From NCBI GenBank assembly GCA_015852425.1, contig JAAAIG010000246.1, positions 7,469-25,753 of the forward strand: a stretch of 18,285 bases of DNA, given 5' to 3'. The stretch is from Gryganskiella cystojenkinii. Its lineage: Eukaryota; Mortierellomycota; Mortierellomycetes; Mortierellales; Mortierellaceae. This document shows, piece after piece, positions 16,564 to 18,285 of this stretch; positions within the stretch are counted from its first letter, which is position 1, and the number at the start of each line of letters is the position of its first letter. The notes under the pieces were generated by a model, which saw only the letters and a program-made list of their open reading frames with translations, made no database searches and had not been told where the DNA came from. Both the position numbers and the translations under genes were made by a program.

Positions 16564-18285
16564 ATGCGTGGATCAACAGCCTCGGTGGCGACTACTTCTT
16601 CGCCTACACCTCTCCTCTCACAACAGGAACTACAAGAACAAAATCTTCAGCAACAGATTCTTGCAGGCAAGAACCCAGTCATCTCCCTCTTGGACACCCT
16701 CCAGTCCTCTTCCTCCCTGGTCATGGGTAGCTTTGGGTCCCTGAGACGTGAGGCTGTTCTTTCCAACTCTGCCTCTTCGTTCTCAACTCGATCTAACAAC
16801 AAGCAGCAACGTATCGATGACCGGACTGTAACATCACTCTCGACAACAGCAACAGAGGTAGCCCCCTCGACCACTCCTGCTTCCTGGTGGTGGCCCGGCG
16901 CGATCGCCTCAGCAAAGACGACATCGGGTCTGAAAAAGTACAAGATCACTATCGAACAAGTCCAAGACGACAATGACTCTTCAGAGGAGACCGTGGCACC
17001 GAGCATGACCAACTTGGACCTTGACAAGACAAAGAACACGATGACGTCCATGGTATCGACCACAGTCATGGGCCCACCTGGGTTATTGGACTGGATTCTT
17101 TTCAGCACCACTGGGGCTGCCGCGGTCACTGCATCTGCCGACGCTGATACAAAGACTGAAAAGACCTCTACTTCAAAAGATGTTATTACTCCAACAACGA
17201 TCGTGACGCCTGTCCTCGCTCCGCTTTCGACTCCTGCTGCCGTCCTCTCAGTCGGTCAACCCAACCAGGAGGTGTCTCAGGAACAACATCAACATCAGCA
17301 GCGAGTTCATCAACAGGGGTCGGCCGTCACCGAGAATTTGGTCCGCGCGCAGGAAACTTCTCCTATTACCAAGCCTGTCGCCTCGACCGACTTTGACGAG
17401 CCCAAAGATCTGAACTCTCTGCCCTGGTGGGAGCGTCGCCAGATCGAGGTCCGAAGGGAGCAACAGGAGAAGAAGAGAATGATGACGGTGAACGGAGCCG
17501 ACCAAGCCAGGGATACAACCATAGCTGCAACAAAGACTATAGTGACGCCACCGTCAACACCATCTCCTCCCTCAGTCGTATCTTCAGCTCAACCCTTCCG
17601 TGAGACCACGACAACCTTGACCCGTCGTGATGGATCGATGGAGATCCGAACTGTACGTCTTCTCGATCAAAATAACCCCAATAATGTCTTGTCACCCTCA
17701 ACATTTGTTTCCGAGACCCGGTACCGAGAACTGACGGCCGAGGGTGTCCTGGTCCGAGAATCAGTCACACGAAAGGATATTCAGGGTCGAGATCGGGTCG
17801 TTTGGGAACGGAAATGGGGTCGACACCATCGTAGTATCCCGTTGGAACGCGCCGCTGCCGTCGATATGGTTGCTGAGGCGCCATTGACGCCTCCAGCTCC
17901 GGAAACTAAGCTTGCACCTATGCCTACGCCACAACCTACCACTGAGAAGACGATTCCTCTCGCGCAGGCCCAACAACAACAACAGCAACAGAAACAGGCG
18001 ACCTCTGCGCCAGCTCCTGATCAACCCTCGGATCAAATCCGTCATCATCTCACTTGGTCAGAACGTCGTCGTGCCCTGCAAGAACTCCGGGAAAACCATC
18101 ATCATCGCCATCAACAACATAATGATCTACAACAGCAGAATGAAGAACAAGATCGCCATGAAGACCGTCGTCGATGGAGAGACTGGCGTGAACGTGCTTA
18201 CCATCGCCAACAACAACAGCAACATCAACAACAACAACAACAGCAGCAGCAGCAACAGCAGCAACAGCAACAGCAACATCAGCAG
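16564..18285 (+). CDS. Gln-rich protein of unknown function, N-terminal 574 residues (runs off right edge)
   Basis: An uninterrupted frame of 574 codons with no stop before the window ends, starting MRGSTASVATTSSPTPLLSQ. I do not recognise the family. The N-terminal half is Ser/Thr-rich and probably disordered, with islands such as ASWWWPGAIASAKTTSGLKK and a hydrophobic GPPGLLDWILFSTTG. A more ordered segment follows: FRETTTTLTRRDGSMEIRTV, then ETRYRELTAEGVLVRESV and RDRVVWERKWGRHHRS, with beta-strand-like repeated Thr/Arg/Glu patterns. Twice a Trp-Glu/Ser-Glu-Arg-Arg motif occurs (PWWERRQIEVRREQQ and LTWSERRRALQELRE), suggesting a short repeated helical motif. Acidic/basic sequence and a long Gln/His tract end the visible part. 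Codon use matches the neighbours. Coding status is firm from frame length; function unknown. Confidence 0.8.
   Translation, partial: MRGSTASVATTSSPTPLLSQQELQEQNLQQQILAGKNPVISLLDTLQSSSSLVMGSFGSLRREAVLSNSASSFSTRSNNKQQRIDDRTVTSLSTTATEVAPSTTPASWWWPGAIASAKTTSGLKKYKITIEQVQDDNDSSEETVAPSMTNLDLDKTKNTMTSMVSTTVMGPPGLLDWILFSTTGAAAVTASADADTKTEKTSTSKDVITPTTIVTPVLAPLSTPAAVLSVGQPNQEVSQEQHQHQQRVHQQGSAVTENLVRAQETSPITKPVASTDFDEPKDLNSLPWWERRQIEVRREQQEKKRMMTVNGADQARDTTIAATKTIVTPPSTPSPPSVVSSAQPFRETTTTLTRRDGSMEIRTVRLLDQNNPNNVLSPSTFVSETRYRELTAEGVLVRESVTRKDIQGRDRVVWERKWGRHHRSIPLERAAAVDMVAEAPLTPPAPETKLAPMPTPQPTTEKTIPLAQAQQQQQQQKQATSAPAPDQPSDQIRHHLTWSERRRALQELRENHHHRHQQHNDLQQQNEEQDRHEDRRRWRDWRERAYHRQQQQQHQQQQQQQQQQQQQQQQQHQQ
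18208..18285 (+). repeat. CAA/CAG (polyGln/His) tract at right edge
   Basis: Twenty-six consecutive codons are all CAA, CAG or CAT, in frame with the right-edge gene, and the tract continues past the window. Mixed CAA/CAG codons argue for a stable coding tract over a pure recent expansion, although CAG/CAA runs can still change length. Confidence 0.85.

Noticed and set aside
1..18285. CRISPR arrays, tRNA or rRNA genes
   Set aside because: None seen: no regularly spaced palindromic repeats with unique spacers, no cloverleaf with an A/B box, no rRNA-like sequence.

Overview
The window comes from a fungal nuclear genome. The genes are split by short GT-AG introns (about 80-130 nt) with CTAAC/CTAAT-type branch sites, AATAAA signals follow the coding regions, and the proteins are rich in Gln, Asn, Ser and Thr homopolymers. 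Together with the gene set this suggests an early-diverging fungus, most likely Mortierellomycotina; that placement is inference, not proof.

Layout, left to right. (1) The 5' end of a NUF2 kinetochore gene, minus strand, running off the left edge. (2) Divergent from it, a three-exon gene for a membrane-anchored cytochrome-b5-like (MAPR/neuferricin-type) haem protein, 1125-2000. (3) About 1 kb without a convincing gene, holding a degenerate three-unit repeat of about 62 bp. (4) An intronless classical short-chain dehydrogenase/reductase, 3028-3834. (5) Convergent with it, a six-coding-exon minus-strand gene, 10366 to 4254. All splice phases close, giving a predicted 1,884-residue protein whose C-terminus is a Fanzor (eukaryotic TnpB-like) RuvC nuclease with zinc ribbon and an apparently intact, rearranged catalytic triad. 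A 5' leader intron precedes its start codon. (6) A complex intergenic region, 10452-11864, with three kinds of tandem duplication, PACE-like GGTGGCAAA motifs, ACGT-core sites and a possible small two-exon gene. (7) A HAC1/XBP1-type bZIP gene, 11865 onward. (8) A Gln/Pro-rich protein of unknown function, 14349-16055. (9) A second Gln-rich protein, open from 16564 to the right edge, ending in a long Gln/His tract.

The strongest signals are two. The bZIP gene carries a predicted 47-nt non-spliceosomal (Ire1-type) intron bounded by two CNG|CNGN loops. Its removal shifts translation from a long alternative tail into an acidic activation domain. The 5' Ire1 hairpin is a 9-bp perfect stem with a 7-nt loop, and it exists only after an ordinary spliceosomal intron has been removed, because the exon junction lies inside the stem one base from the loop. 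Nuclear splicing would thus create the substrate for the unfolded-protein-response splice. The second signal is the very large intron-bearing Fanzor gene, with roughly 1,490 residues in front of its RuvC-I motif.
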